NCBI GenBank assembly: GCA_038380435.1
Contig: JAWZYU010000009.1
Span: 62,711,901 to 62,775,900, forward strand
Length of the DNA: 64,000 nt
Reading direction: 5' to 3'
DNA from: Ryuthela nishihirai
Lineage: Eukaryota > Arthropoda > Arachnida > Araneae > Heptathelidae
The notes below the pieces were generated by a model that had not been told where the DNA came from, did not search any database, and saw only the letters and a program-made list of their open reading frames with translations. The translations under genes and the position numbers were made by a program. Every line of letters starts with the position of its first letter. The stretch's first letter is position 1. Positions 45,939-57,422 of this stretch are shown one piece after another.

Positions 45939-46631
45939 CAAAGTACTCTGGTAATTGGTTATTTTTGTATCAAATACTCCTAGGACATTTGTTTCTTGGT
46001 AGTTCAAGAATCGTAGCAATTTTCCCAGCTCTGGGTGTCGAAAATTTGAACAATGATTAGCACCCGTATAATTCTCACCATTGTGTTTGATCGGATATTA
46101 TTGTTGCTACAACATTAGAACCTAATCAACCATGTTGATGACAACAGAAGATTTCTTCGCAATTTTCTATGCTTATGAAACATTTGTATATGCAATTATT
46201 TAACACTTTGAATGATGGGTAGCACTTTTAGTGGGATGTACAACGAAGATCCAAAACATTATGATCAACTGCCAAATATGACGTTGGTACTCCATGTGCC
46301 GCCAAACCGGTTCTTACACGGCGAGGCGTGGACGCTACATGATTTCTAAAGGTGTCTTGTGGTATCTGGTACCAATATGTTACCAGCAGAGACTTTAACT
46401 CTCGTAAGTTACGTGGTTGAGACGCCGCAGATCGGATATGTTGTTCCAACACAAACCACAGATGCTAAATTGGATTGATGTCTGAGGAATTTGGAGGCTA
46501 GGACAATACCTGGAAGTCTTCCTCGTGTTTCGCAAACCATTCTCGAACAATCCGAGCAGTGTGGCATGGAGCATTATCCTGCTGAAAGAAAACACTACTA
46601 GAAAAATATGCCGTTACCATGAAAGGATGTA

Positions 46632-46844
46632 CAGTCGCTCAAAAAAGTATCCGAACACTAAGGTTGATTGCAAAATTCAGGAAAAATATCTGGCATTGTT
46701 TTTTTAGAAATTAGTGATCTGACAACCTTCGTGTCACGTGACACGAAGGTTGCCAGATGACTAATTTAAAAAAAAATCGTGGCCAGATATTTTTTCTGAA
46801 TTCTGTAATCGACCATATTGTTCGGATACTTTTTTGAGCGACTG
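46632..46844. mobile_element. Palindromic MITE, family M1, copy 3, inside a transposase
   Basis: 213 bp, TA at 46630-46631 and 46845-46846, with tips CAGTCGCTC and GAGCGACTG. The flanking transposase reading joins up if the MITE and one TA are ignored, so this is a clean insertion into an older Tc1 copy. Confidence 0.92.
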
Positions 46845-46951
46845 TACCTGGTCTGCAATGATGTTTAAGTAGGTGGTAGACATCATATTTTCCTGCACAT
46901 AAATGACTGGACCGGGGGTTTCCAAGCAGAACTTCTATAAAAAAAAAAGAT

Positions 46952-47016
46952 TGAGCATTAACTTAGAACACTGATAAAACTGATGAGAAAATTAAACGAA
47001 GATTTTAAACATTGCC
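46952..47016. repeat. 65-bp dispersed repeat, copy 1
   Basis: GCATTAACTTAGAACACTGA onward matches 49137-49198 with few changes. Confidence 0.8.
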
Positions 47017-47607
47017 CAAAGTATTACACTTCCTCTACCGACTTGTTTTCTTCTCATCGTGCATCCTGGTGCCAACACTTCCCTAGGTAAACGACGCACA
47101 CCTTCCCGGCCGTCCATATGGTGCAACAAGAAATGAGATTTATCGGACCAGACGACCTTCTTCCAATCATTCAAGGTCCAGTTTTGATGTTCGTGTGCCC
47201 TTTATAGGCGCTTTGGACGGAGAACTGAGGTTAGCATGAGAACTCGGAGCGGCCTACGGCTACGCAGCCCCATTTTCAGCAGGCTTCGATGTACTGTGTG
47301 TTGTGACACATTACACCATTCACCAGCATTCAAGTTACGGGCGAGTTGCGCCACAGTATCCCTTCTGTTGGCTCGTACTATACAGGATAGCCTTCGCTCA
47401 CCTTATATAGTTTATAAGCACAAGACTCGGAGCAAAATAGTCTATTATATTGATCTGCAATGGAACACTTCTGGTAATAAAAAAGCATTTTTAGATTACA
47501 AAATATCGTTGTTTTTTACAGTTTAAAAACATTTTTTTATTATGAGAAGTAACTCCACTCCAGATTAAATGAATATACTATTTTATTTTGACTACTGTGC
47601 TTATGTA

Positions 47608-48225
47608 GACTTAGTGCTCATTGAATTATGACCACCTCCCTCCTTGTTATGTCAGTGGAAGCTAACTTCGAAGTTCTAAAGCTTACGAAAAAAGAGTTTT
47701 GTAATATAATAGAATGGGACTGAAGATAAATTAAGAATCTCAATCAAATCATTCTAAATCTCGATTTTCAACAAATATTCCCTTACCATTTAAAAAGTTA
47801 TGTAAGTTAGAATATTTAATAACAGCAATGCCTAACGTTAGAATTTAACTCAGAAGTTAATTATAATTTGCATAAGAAGTATTATTTCCGCCATTTAATA
47901 AATCAGATCTATATTTGAAAAATTAATATAAATAATGTTTCTATATTTTTCAATTTTCCTAAAACTTGCACTATTGCTGTTAAATGTTCAAAGTCCATAA
48001 CTCTTTAAATACAACACGAAAATTATTAAAAATAGAGATTTAGATAGATTTTTTATAGATAGATTTTTAAATAGATTTAGATAGATAGATTTTGATTCAG
48101 ATCTTAAATTTATTTTTTGTTACATTTCTTCGTAAAATGCTTAGTTTTGAAGTTGTAAAGTTCGTAGTTAGCTTCCATTTATTTAATACGGAGGATTGTG
48201 GTCATAATTTAGTGAGAATTGAGTG
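47608..48225. mobile_element. MITE with about 75-bp inverted ends
   Basis: TA flanks lie at 47606-47607 and 48226-48227. The left arm (TCATTGAATTATGACCACC..GGAAGCTAACTTCGAAGTT) is matched by the inverted right arm 48140-48225 with moderate divergence. The interior is AT-rich and non-coding, with TAGATAGATTT runs near 48035-48090. This fits a Tc1/mariner-type non-autonomous element. Confidence 0.7.
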
Positions 48226-49136
48226 TACAAAAATTAAACCAGTCTTATCACAGTAAGTGCACTGAAAAAAGCCAGTTTGGAGCATTTTTTTTTTTAATTA
48301 GAAACTCAAAAATGCGACCAATCTGTAAATAAAAATGTTTAACATTAAAAAATACACATGAATAAAATCTTTGCGATATACATATATGTAGTTAATCACA
48401 AATTTTGAAACAACAATTCACAAACATCCCGTGAAAAGTGCTACCCGGCATTCAACGTGTTAGACAATTTACAGCGCACAAAAAAAAAGGAGATAACAAC
48501 TTAGAAATCAGTAAAACTGAAATTATCTTAAGTACTTAGACTACACAGTTTAGATAATGAGTAGTTTTCGGGAGCAGAAGACTGTTTACGTGACTACCGT
48601 TACTCACGACTGTTCCGTCAGTTCCTTTCACAAGTTTCTAATCAGCCGATGTACTGGAAAGAGCACGAGCTGTTTCTTTAAGAGCTTGGAAATTTCGGTT
48701 TTGGAAAGTCTAGTATTTCATCATTAAAGTTCCAGGATGTGGAAGGGGAAAAAAGGAGAGAGTCGCGTTACATAGAAGGACTCCAAGCAGCGCAAGATCT
48801 GATGCCAGAAATAGCAGAGACGCAGACTATCAGAAGGAGCACAATTCTTTTCGGAATCGGACATACTAGAAGCATTATTTTGCAACGTATGTATTTTGCC
48901 TTATTAAAACCGTGATATTGCAGCATTAAGAAAGAAAATAAGAAGCTCTTATAAGTCATATAATCTGTTTTTTGACTTTCGACCAGAATTTAGAAAATAA
49001 ATGATATCTTAATCATTATAAATTTCCTATTTAATATAGTTTTCAAAGTCTATTTTACAAAAAGAATGCAACTCCTAAAATGATTATTTATTTGCGAACG
49101 ATACGGATTGCAGTCAATACATAAATAAGAGTTTTA
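48226..49136. other. AT-rich sequence without recognised features
   Basis: Nothing recognised. Confidence 0.35.
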
Positions 49137-49198
49137 GCATTAACTTAGAACACTGATAAAACTTATGAAAAAATTTAACGAAGATTTTTCAAACATTG
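49137..49198. repeat. 65-bp dispersed repeat, copy 2
   Basis: Counterpart of 46952-47016. Confidence 0.8.
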
Positions 49199-49311
49199 AA
49201 AGAATCCACTCATCAGATCCCACCCGGTTCAAAACTATACTCCTCTATTCCCATGTTGACCAACAGCACAGGCACGTACACATGATTAAATTTTAGGGGA
49301 GGGGGAACCAA

Positions 49312-50110
49312 GAATTCGTTTTGTGTAATTTATTCGACTGAAATTACTTCGAAACGGAATTATGTTCGAACAGGAATTTTTTCGACGGAAACTTCTTCGA
49401 AACGGAAATTTGTTCGCCAGAAATGTGTTGGGAACGGAAAGTTTTCCGACTAATATTTTATTAAAAGTTTGAGAATTATGAAATATTGAGAGGCAGCTAG
49501 AGGGAGTACTCCTCGATAAGGTCTCTTTTGGAGGCTTTTGGAAGCTAAAACTAAAAGCGATGTGTTTTCCCACCCCCTCTTGGTCTAAGTGGTCAACTCA
49601 TTGATGTCAATGGAAACATCATGACTTTCACATTCCCCCACCCAAATTTGAAATTCCTGGTATAAATACATCGTTTGCAATATTCATTTGAAATTTTGGA
49701 ATTTTCAAATTGTTTCTTTGATAGAGGGCGTAATAATAGCTTTAGAGAAATTCGGGAAGTGCATATCGTAATATTTCGTCAATAAGTATCCAACACACAA
49801 CGAATTTTTAATTTGTCTTTTTAAACAAAGCGAAAGTGTTATGCCATTTTCAAAGAAAACGATATAAAAATTAAAAACTACCCACCTCCAGTCACCCAGC
49901 TCTCCATTGAAAAACACACTAAAATCTTTCGCACTAGATAAATACCATAATCCCGACATTTTTCCTAAAATAACTTTGATTCCGTTTCGAAAAAAATTCA
50001 GTCTCGAATAAATTTCCGCTTCGAACAAGTTTCCGTCGAACAAATTTCCATTTCGAATAAAATTCCGTTTCGAACATATTTCAGTTTCGGACAAATTTAA
50101 ACAAAATACA
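49312..50110. repeat. Inverted minisatellite arms (FB-C)
   Basis: 49312-49450 contains repeated TTCGAAACGGAAATTTGTTCG-like units of about 20-22 bp. 49968-50110 contains the same units inverted (TTTCCGTTTCGAACAAA type). The 520-bp interior has no recognised gene. The long - strand frame 49705-50127 is produced by the repeat. Confidence 0.75.
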
Positions 50111-53100
50111 GCTGTTTTGGGTTTCAAAACAGGTAGACAAGTTTGATATATAGTATATGACGACAGGATACTAGGGGAGGATAGAGTCCGGACCCACTAT
50201 CTGGATACGCCCCTGCGTACAGCATATAGTGTTCAAAAATTTGTTACGATGGAGTGCTGTAATTTAAAATATTATTGATGTAACTGATAACGTATATTGT
50301 ATAGAATAGCGACAGTTAACAGGTTGAGAACGAAACATTTCGAAACTTTAAAGCAATTAATTAAATATAAGAGTCAACTAGTAGTTCTAGTTTGCGACAT
50401 TTTAACTGATAGTAAACATTTACAATATTTATAAAGTAATGTCATCTTGACATCTGTCTGCTTTATTAACGTCTTTAGAAAAGTAATTTTAAAATTTGTT
50501 CAGAATTTATACACTAATCTGTAAGTCAGAAAATAATTAGGCAGGTATTGATAATTTAAACGTCCCTCTGTAGTTTTGAACGGATACATTCCAAGCTGCC
50601 CCACAAATAAAAGTTTAGAGAACCCATATATTTTTGTTAGTGGAGAGCTACATTTGAAGCTTTGTAACTTTGAAACTTAGGTTTTCCATAGAAAAAGTTT
50701 GTGTTCCTTGAATTTCAAGTTATAGAATTCAAAGGGAACACAAAATTTTTTAGTGATTGGTAAAGCTCAAATTCATGGCTTATCTACTTCAAAATTGTCT
50801 TCTAATCGAATCAGCATGATTAATTTTCAAATGGCAAAACTTCATTTAGGAAATCACGATCCAATGCATTTCTCCCTTTTTTTAATCAATTTTTCAGATA
50901 TATGGCTTCAGGATTCAAATTTTCGTTTGTCAATAGGTGAGTAAATCTGTTCAATCGATGGATGTAGCCCTAACGTTTTTTAAGCACGCACGTTTTACTT
51001 TTATGCAAAGGCTATTAAAAACGTGATGTGGGCAGGGCCTGGTGGGAGTACTTTTACCTTTGAGAATGCTATCAAGAGTAATAGAGACAAAAGTTATAAA
51101 ACCTGTGCATATTTTATACAGATTTTCAAGAAATTCTTTGAAGGCATTGAAAACGGAGTGGAAGGTTTTATACTGCAATAAAAATCCAGTTTTTTGCTTC
51201 CCCTAATTTTATTTTTTTCCCGGCGCAATTGTCTCCTTTCACTCCCCCGGCCTCCGTTATTTTTTTTTTTTTTTGGATCCGGACCTGGTAGTAGGGGCCC
51301 GGTTTGAGTTGGGGGGAGGGTTAAAAATAAAGGGAATTATGTTTAGTTCAGGACTAAAGTTCAAAGCAGTTTTCAAATTTAAACACGTTAGACCTTTTTT
51401 TTGCAAGATTCACATTTTTGTCCATACAGCAAGACCATAGAATCTGAAAGGGACCACCGCTTCTTTGAATCTCCAGAAGTCTCTGTATTAACGTCACTTT
51501 CGAAACATTGTTCAAGTTATCCACATACGAAACGTGAGAAACTAATCGTTGTGTCATCATTTTTATAATTCAGGTTCGTAGTTTATATGTTTTCTTGGGG
51601 GTCTTAGTCCTCTTTATTTTCCCTGGGGGTCAATCCCCCCTTCCCTAGACCTTTCGTTTTAAAACCAGTCGTGAGAAAACTAGTTGCCTCCATTGAATCA
51701 AACAGCAAAGGTACCTGTTATCCTTCAGGAATAATTTTTTTTTTATGTCAAAAATTTACTAACTGTGGCCAGAAAGTTTTGTACGGCAATAATATATTTT
51801 CTCTTGTCATATTTTATACTCGAATACATGTTTGAATGGACGTCAGTAGGAATTTTTCAGGGGGAGTGGCAAAAAACAAATAAATATTCAAGACAGGAAT
51901 ATCTTGAAAAAACATTATATACGTATTAATGAGTGCAGTTGCGAATACAGTAAAAATGCAGCACCATCAATACAATTAGGTTGTCAGTAAACAATACGAA
52001 AACCAGAAATTTATTATTAAAAATATATGAAATAATTTTTTTTTCCGAAATAATTAATTAAAATAAATGATATGCGTTCGAAAACAAAAGAAAAGTTAAA
52101 GAAAAAACGATCAAGATTTACATTTTGTTAAAAAAACTTTTATTTTCGATACACCTGATATTATTCAACATAAATTATTTCTTCAATGAATTTTTCCAGG
52201 GAGGGATAATTTAATGATTTCCAGGGAGTGATACCCCTCATAACGACGCATGTACAAGTCTGGTTGGTGCGTAATTCAAGAGATTAATTTAAAATTGACT
52301 TTTTGAAGCAAACTTTTGCCTCATATTTAAACTTTTTTCAATATAACGATATTTATTCAGAAAGAAAAACGGATCTAGTTTGATTACTTCAATAAATTAT
52401 TTTATTATTGTGATTCGTGAAGTGTGATGCAAATATCAATTTGGATAAGACAGAAATGTGGAAAATGTGATTAATGCAACGTTCGTGTAAATTATTAGGT
52501 CTAGAAACAAATTTCTCAACTTAATTAGCATGCATACTGATACTAATGACAAGTAAGTGTAATAAACAGGAATATTGAAAGGAAATTTACAAACTTCAAA
52601 TCCATTAAAGGGATTTTACCAAGAGAGGATCATAAATCATTCTAGATTAGGTTTAGACTTTACGTTTAATCTAGTCTATTATTCGTTATAAGTAATAAAT
52701 TCTTCTTTTGTAAGTAATAATGAAAGAGATTTAACGCTATTAAGAGCAGTTGTTTGCAAAGTACTGCTATGATTCGATTGACTTTGTTGTAAGTAACGAT
52801 GCCTGTCTTGAAATGAATCATGAACCTGTGTCTGAATGTCCATACGTGAGATTATATGGATTAATCAAGACCCATAAGTTCATTGATTTACAAAGACGAC
52901 GATAAAGACTCCTTCTGGACAGATGAGGAATGAGAATCATCTCGAAGTAGGTGTTCGTCTGTACCAAGTAAAATTTTCAAGAAATAGTTTTATAGAATTT
53001 GAATTATAGAAAAGTTTTATAGAAATTGTGTAATTTGTTCAGAAAAACGACTTCTTTGGACTTATGTGCAAGTATGGATTTGGCGAATTCCGAATATAAA

Positions 53101-53332
53101 ATTGATATATTAAATTGTATATTTAATATTTATATCTTAATAAGGTTAAATGTGTAGTTCGAAATGTCGTTATAGAATTAACTATTTTCAAAGTTTAGCT
53201 AAATGTGAATGAAAGATTATTCCGGATTGTGAAGTTATTTGTCAGCATGCAAATTAATAACATATATGTGAAGTGGTCTAAACTTTCCTTAACAGATAAC
53301 GATTGCATTTGGTTTTCAGTATTTATGTTGCT
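50111..53332. other. AT-rich sequence, mostly featureless
   Basis: A hairpin lies at 50692-50750 (arms with AAGTTTGTGTTCC and GGGAACACAAAA). 51034-51290 resembles the dispersed repeat at 42280 and has GGGCCTGG and CCGGACCTGG near its ends. The remainder is unrecognised. Confidence 0.45.
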
Positions 53333-53450
53333 TTGTGTCGTTTTTCTGCTGAGGTCCTTCCATCCTCTCAGACCTTCTACTATGGCATATAAACTGACAG
53401 GCCCCTGTCAGACCTCTGTGGCAAGCAGCTGCTTGAGGGGGTATTTATTT
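53333..53450 (+). repeat. SINE family A, 5' truncated
   Basis: Starts at GTGTCGTTTTTCTGCTGAGG and runs to GGGGGTATTTA. The tRNA-like head is missing. Confidence 0.88.
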
Positions 53451-53499
53451 ATCTATATTTCTAATCGTTTCCAATTGTTACATCCTAATTTTTAAAAAA

Positions 53500-54135
53500 T
53501 CCATACAGTTCAAAAAATACTTTTGGCAAAAGATTAGTTTCGCCGATGAGTGGGACTCCAACCCACGCTTCCCAGCTTCTTGCCAGGTGTCTAACCATTA
53601 AACTATCACCAGCTCCTTCATTTATGCACTAAATGACTTTTTAAAATTTCTGATCTTGTCAGTCATGGCACCATCTATGATCGAGAAAGACAACTGTCCA
53701 ATATTTCTCAGTATAGAAGCAAATAATGAAATCACTCACACTAAAGCACTATTATAGATAACTCAATAAATAATAAATACACAGATTATCTGTTAATGTA
53801 GAATTCAAACATTTTTCCACAAAAGTATTTCTTGAATTCTATGTCAACAGGTAATCTGCATATTAATAACACTTCAGCGCATGCGATTTCCTTATTTACA
53901 TCTATACTGAACAGTATTGGAAAATCACCTTTACCTATCATAGATAGTGCCGTGACCGACAAAATCGGGAAGATTTAAAGTCACAATTAGCTAAAAGATG
54001 AAAAGCCGGTGATAGTTCAGTTGTACAACACCTAGCATGTAACTGGGAGGCATGGGTTCGAGTCCCACTCATAGACGAACCTCATTTTTCATACAACAGT
54101 ATTTCTTGAATTCCATGCCAACAGGTAATCTGTGT
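53500..54135. repeat. Inverted pair of a tRNA-related repeat (family C)
   Basis: The left arm (53500-53770) is the inverted counterpart of the right arm (about 53890-54125), with moderate divergence. Each contains a tRNA-like block. On the - strand at about 53545-53610: GTGATAGTTTAATGG (A-box-like) and GGTTGGAGTCCC. On the + strand at 54010-54075: GTGATAGTTCAGTTG and GGTTCGAGTCCC. GAATTCTATGTCAACAGG-like sequence occurs three times, at the inner and outer ends. The shared sequence extends more than 100 bp on both sides of the tRNA-like part, so this is more than a pair of simple SINEs. Confidence 0.7.
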
Positions 54136-54281
54136 ATTTAATATTGATTGATTCATATAATGTTTGCTGACAATGTTTTAATCATTCAAACAACTAATGA
54201 TTCGGAAGAAATTCCAGCAAAAATCGTGTAAAGAGACAACAGGAGTTTCTTGTAATCTTCTTCGGGTCCTTTGTAATATAG

Positions 54282-54362
54282 CATTCTGGGAATCTAGATA
54301 TCTGGTATATAGATATTCTGGGATATATAGATATTCTAGATATTCTGGGAATCTAGATATCT
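54282..54362. repeat. Short direct repeats of ATATTCTGGG type
   Basis: ATTCTGGGAATCTAGATATC occurs at 54282 and 54341, with related units between. Confidence 0.75.
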
Positions 54363-54456
54363 GGAGGGACCCGGTTACGATGTTTGGTACTATCTGGCAA
54401 AGTAACTTCACAGTTACTTTGCCAGATAGTACCAAATATCGTAACCGGGTCCCTCC
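54363..54456. repeat. Near-perfect 94-bp palindrome
   Basis: Arms of 45 nt pair around TCAC with one mismatch. Right flank is TA, left flank is not, so a MITE origin is unproven. Confidence 0.93.
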
Positions 54457-56499
54457 TATAAGATCACGTGCTGGGTCCAAAAATCAGGTTCGTATCTGTA
54501 ATGAATGAGACAGTGTTTAGAACTCGAATGCCATTACAAATGTGGAAGACCTGGCAACGGTGAGTGGCACTGCATCGGCAGGGCTTTATCAGCCATCAAT
54601 TGAGAACTTAGAAGTTATCAAAAGGCAATTCGCCGGGGGGAAATGTTTTTCACGCCAACACTTCCTTGGGCTTTTTTTTTCATCTTAAGCATTTTTCTTC
54701 ACCTTTTTAGTAGTAGCTACTACTATTAAAATATTTTGCTGATCTATTTTATGTATAAGCATACATTGATAAAATGACTCTAACAGAAGTGTATTTGGTA
54801 TGTATAAAAAAATTAGTTTGATGCATATCAAATTTATTAGTTTAACAATCATAATTTAAACTCTCTTATAATTTTAGTTATATTTCTTATATTTTTTTTC
54901 TGAATTATCAGATATTTTAGGACTAGAAAAAAATTTAACGATTTTTTAAACAGCTCTTTGTTTTTTAGAAACAATCAGTTTTTCAATTACCACATCTCTA
55001 GTATCATAAAATTTATCAATACTATTAAACATGTGAATATTTTTATATATAAAACAATAGAAATTTAAATTTATATATTTGTTTAACATTTAATAAATTT
55101 TGATCCAAAAAACTTTTAACAAGAAGAATTACATTTTCTTTTAAATGTCATTACTTTTAACACATTTTATACATGTAACTTCCGCTTAATGCACCTAGGA
55201 TCAGCACTGATTCTTTCTAACGTGGGTTTAAAAAATATTCATTATTTTCTTTCAAATTGTTAAAAAAAATAAAATTTTATCCCAAGGATTTCTTAACATA
55301 CATCACAAACGACACGTAGCTGGTGAAGCAGTCTATTTATAAAGCATTGTTGTTTTGAACGTTAGGGTTTCATGCAAGTCATTCATTTAAGAGGCCTCCT
55401 GTCTCTCATGACTATCATTGAAGAGTCACTATCTATAGACCCCTGCGCGGATGCTGATATCTGCGGTTTTATCTGTATTTAAAAGCTCTCGGGTGATACA
55501 AAATTGACCTTAACGCGGAGAGCGGATAAAAAATTAAAGCGGATAGTGGATGAAGTCTTGTATTTGATAAGGTATGCAGAAATATGAGCAAGCATTACTG
55601 CATTATTGATGGTTGACATCAGTAAAAAAACTACTTGAGTTACTGATAAAAAACTGATTTTAAAATTCAATGATGGTATTCACTCTAAAAAATGTTCTTT
55701 GGGATAAAGCCAAAAGTTAAAAAAAAAACTTATCCAGTGTGAAAGAAGTGATCTTTTTGCTGGCAAAGCAGAATATAAATTAAAAAAAATTACTGAGGTG
55801 TTAATTGGAAACATGAATTAAAGATCAGTCGATAGAAAATTTCAGTCGGGGAGATCGCGAAGTTTTAGAAGAAAGCTACTGGATAACAAAAAAGCCTTCC
55901 CATATTCGCCAATATCTGCATTTTAAAAGAGCAAAATTAGAATTAAGTAAATTTTTGTCTAAATTCAGTAAAGCATATTTTTACGAACAAAAACCATTTA
56001 ATTTTTCAGAGTATATTTTTTCATTTATTACTTAATCATTAATAAACCATTAGACTGATTTCTTTTACACGAAAATATATATCGGGCTTCAAACATTTGA
56101 AAAATCTCGACGGTTTATTAAGCAGACAATATACTCGGATGCTGATAAAGTTTTGCGGATGCGGGTGTGCGGTTAAGAACTTGCGGATGCGGTTGCGGAT
56201 GAGACCTTGTGGATGCGGGTGCAGATAGGACTTTTGCTATTCTCGCAGGGCTCAAACTTTCTTTCCATAATCATTTCATGGTTTTGTCGAAGTGGCACAA
56301 CTATTACTCTACGCGAGAAATTGCCGTGAAACGTAGCTGTGACACGCTGCCCCAGTGCTATAAACAAATATTCAATACTGAGATGAAAAAAAAAAGCCAA
56401 GTAGTCGATCCTGGAATCTATTTTTCTTTTCAAGCGAGAGCCATGCCGGGGGTTAATTTGCTTAAACAGATTATCTCCGATAGATTTTATGGTGTTGTT
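54457..56499. other. AT-rich sequence with GCGGATGC-rich patches
   Basis: GGATGC/GCGGAT motifs recur near 55445-55560 and 56135-56225, in contrast to the AT-rich surroundings. They might be the ends of an unidentified element. No gene is recognised. Confidence 0.4.
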
Positions 56500-56665
56500 A
56501 ATTTATGTTTAATCTGGGTTCGAGCTCCGGGTAAGGCATGTATGTGTGTGTCGTTTTTCTGCTGAGGTCCTGCCATCCTCTCAGATCTTCTACTATGGTA
56601 TATAAACTGACAGGCTCCTGTCAGACCTCTGTGGCAAGCAGCTGTTTGAGGGGGTATTTCTTTAA
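56500..56665 (+). repeat. SINE family A, A box missing
   Basis: GGGTTCGAGCTCCGGGTAAGG through GGGGGTATTTC, then T-rich sequence. Confidence 0.88.
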
Positions 56666-57233
56666 TTTCTTTTTTTTTTCATTTTATTCAAAAATTATAA
56701 TTCTATTAATGCATATTTTTACAGTATTTTTACTGTGTTTTTGAGTTTACAGTTTATGAATATAACTATTTGCTTAGGTCCATGGGGTTGGAGCACTTAC
56801 CCTATCATTGGAATATTTGTTATACTACATTCTTAGCATTTATTAAATTATAATTGCATATCTATTACATACTTTATAAAGTTCGTTTCTGTGTTTGCCT
56901 ATTTGTTCGACAACTCCTCCTAGACAGCCTTAGCTAGGACCACCATACTTCGTCTACAGCTTCACCTGACCCTAATTTAGTGCACTCTAAAGGATTTGGC
57001 TCCAGAAAATTAGACCCTCTCCGATAGTTGGCCCCGAAATGTCTGCCCATTGACACTTTGCGCATTGATTACGTATTACCCCATTCATAACATAGGCGAT
57101 TGCAGCGCCCCCATAAATTTCTGACTCTTGGGACGAGTTTAACATCGACCCATTGCAGCTTCCTAAGAATCCGATCCCTAAATCCTAGGAATAGGAATGC
57201 CAGTGGCACCACCACACTTATTTATCACACTTA
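56666..57233. other. Sequence without recognised features
   Basis: Less AT-rich from about 56920 onward. Nothing recognised. Confidence 0.3.
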
Positions 57234-57271
57234 TTCGGTGATGCATCACCGAATTGGTGATGCATCACCAA
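57234..57271. repeat. Two abutting perfect palindromes
   Basis: TTCGGTGATGCATCACCGAA (57234-57253) is followed directly by TTGGTGATGCATCACCAA (57254-57271). Confidence 0.95.
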
Positions 57272-57304
57272 ATTCAGGACCAATCGGTGCATTTTAATCG
57301 GTTA

Positions 57305-57422
57305 GCATCTAACTCCTAACAACTGCCTCTTCCCCCGACCTTTTCTGCGCCACTCGGGTACTTGTGACCTGCCATTTAGACCACTGTGTTGAAAAAAAGT
57401 GCCACTCAGAGGTAAAACAAGC
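57305..57422 (+). repeat. SINE family B, 3' fragment
   Basis: CTCCTAACAACTGCC through GCCACTCAGAGGTAAAACAA is the distal third of family B. Confidence 0.8.

Larger units (their letters stand above)
46228..47420 (-). pseudogene. Tc1-like transposase, fourth lineage, split by a MITE
   Basis: On the - strand the N-terminal region (about 47395-47235) reads IVRANRRDTVAQLARNLNA and HTVHRSLLKMGLRSRRP. The catalytic start is at 47174-47000: LNDWKKVVWSDKSHFLLHH, where the usual DE after WSD is DK, then GCTMRRKQVGRGSVILWAMF. A 65-bp foreign repeat near 46952 and MITE M1 copy 3 at 46632-46844 interrupt the middle. Downstream, QQDNAPCHTA-like sequence occurs near 46580. The C-terminal block (46452-46228) contains PRNLRELKSLLVTYWYQIPQ. 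Frameshifts occur at several points. Confidence 0.85.

Noticed and set aside
49705..50127. 140-codon - strand frame rich in repeated RNGN-type motifs
   Set aside because: The repetition reflects the 20-bp minisatellite of the inverted array. There is no domain and no non-repeat support.
55436..56250. hAT element bounded by CCCTGCG and CGCAGGG
   Set aside because: The tips have the wrong polarity for hAT ends and the 8-bp flanks do not match. Only the GGATGC-rich patches are supported.
4344..56665. Possible tRNA genes at the GTGGCCGAGTGGTTAG and GGTTCGAGCCCC sites
   Set aside because: Each is followed by the same non-tRNA body and tail, copies vary in truncation, and acceptor stems do not close. 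They are SINE heads.
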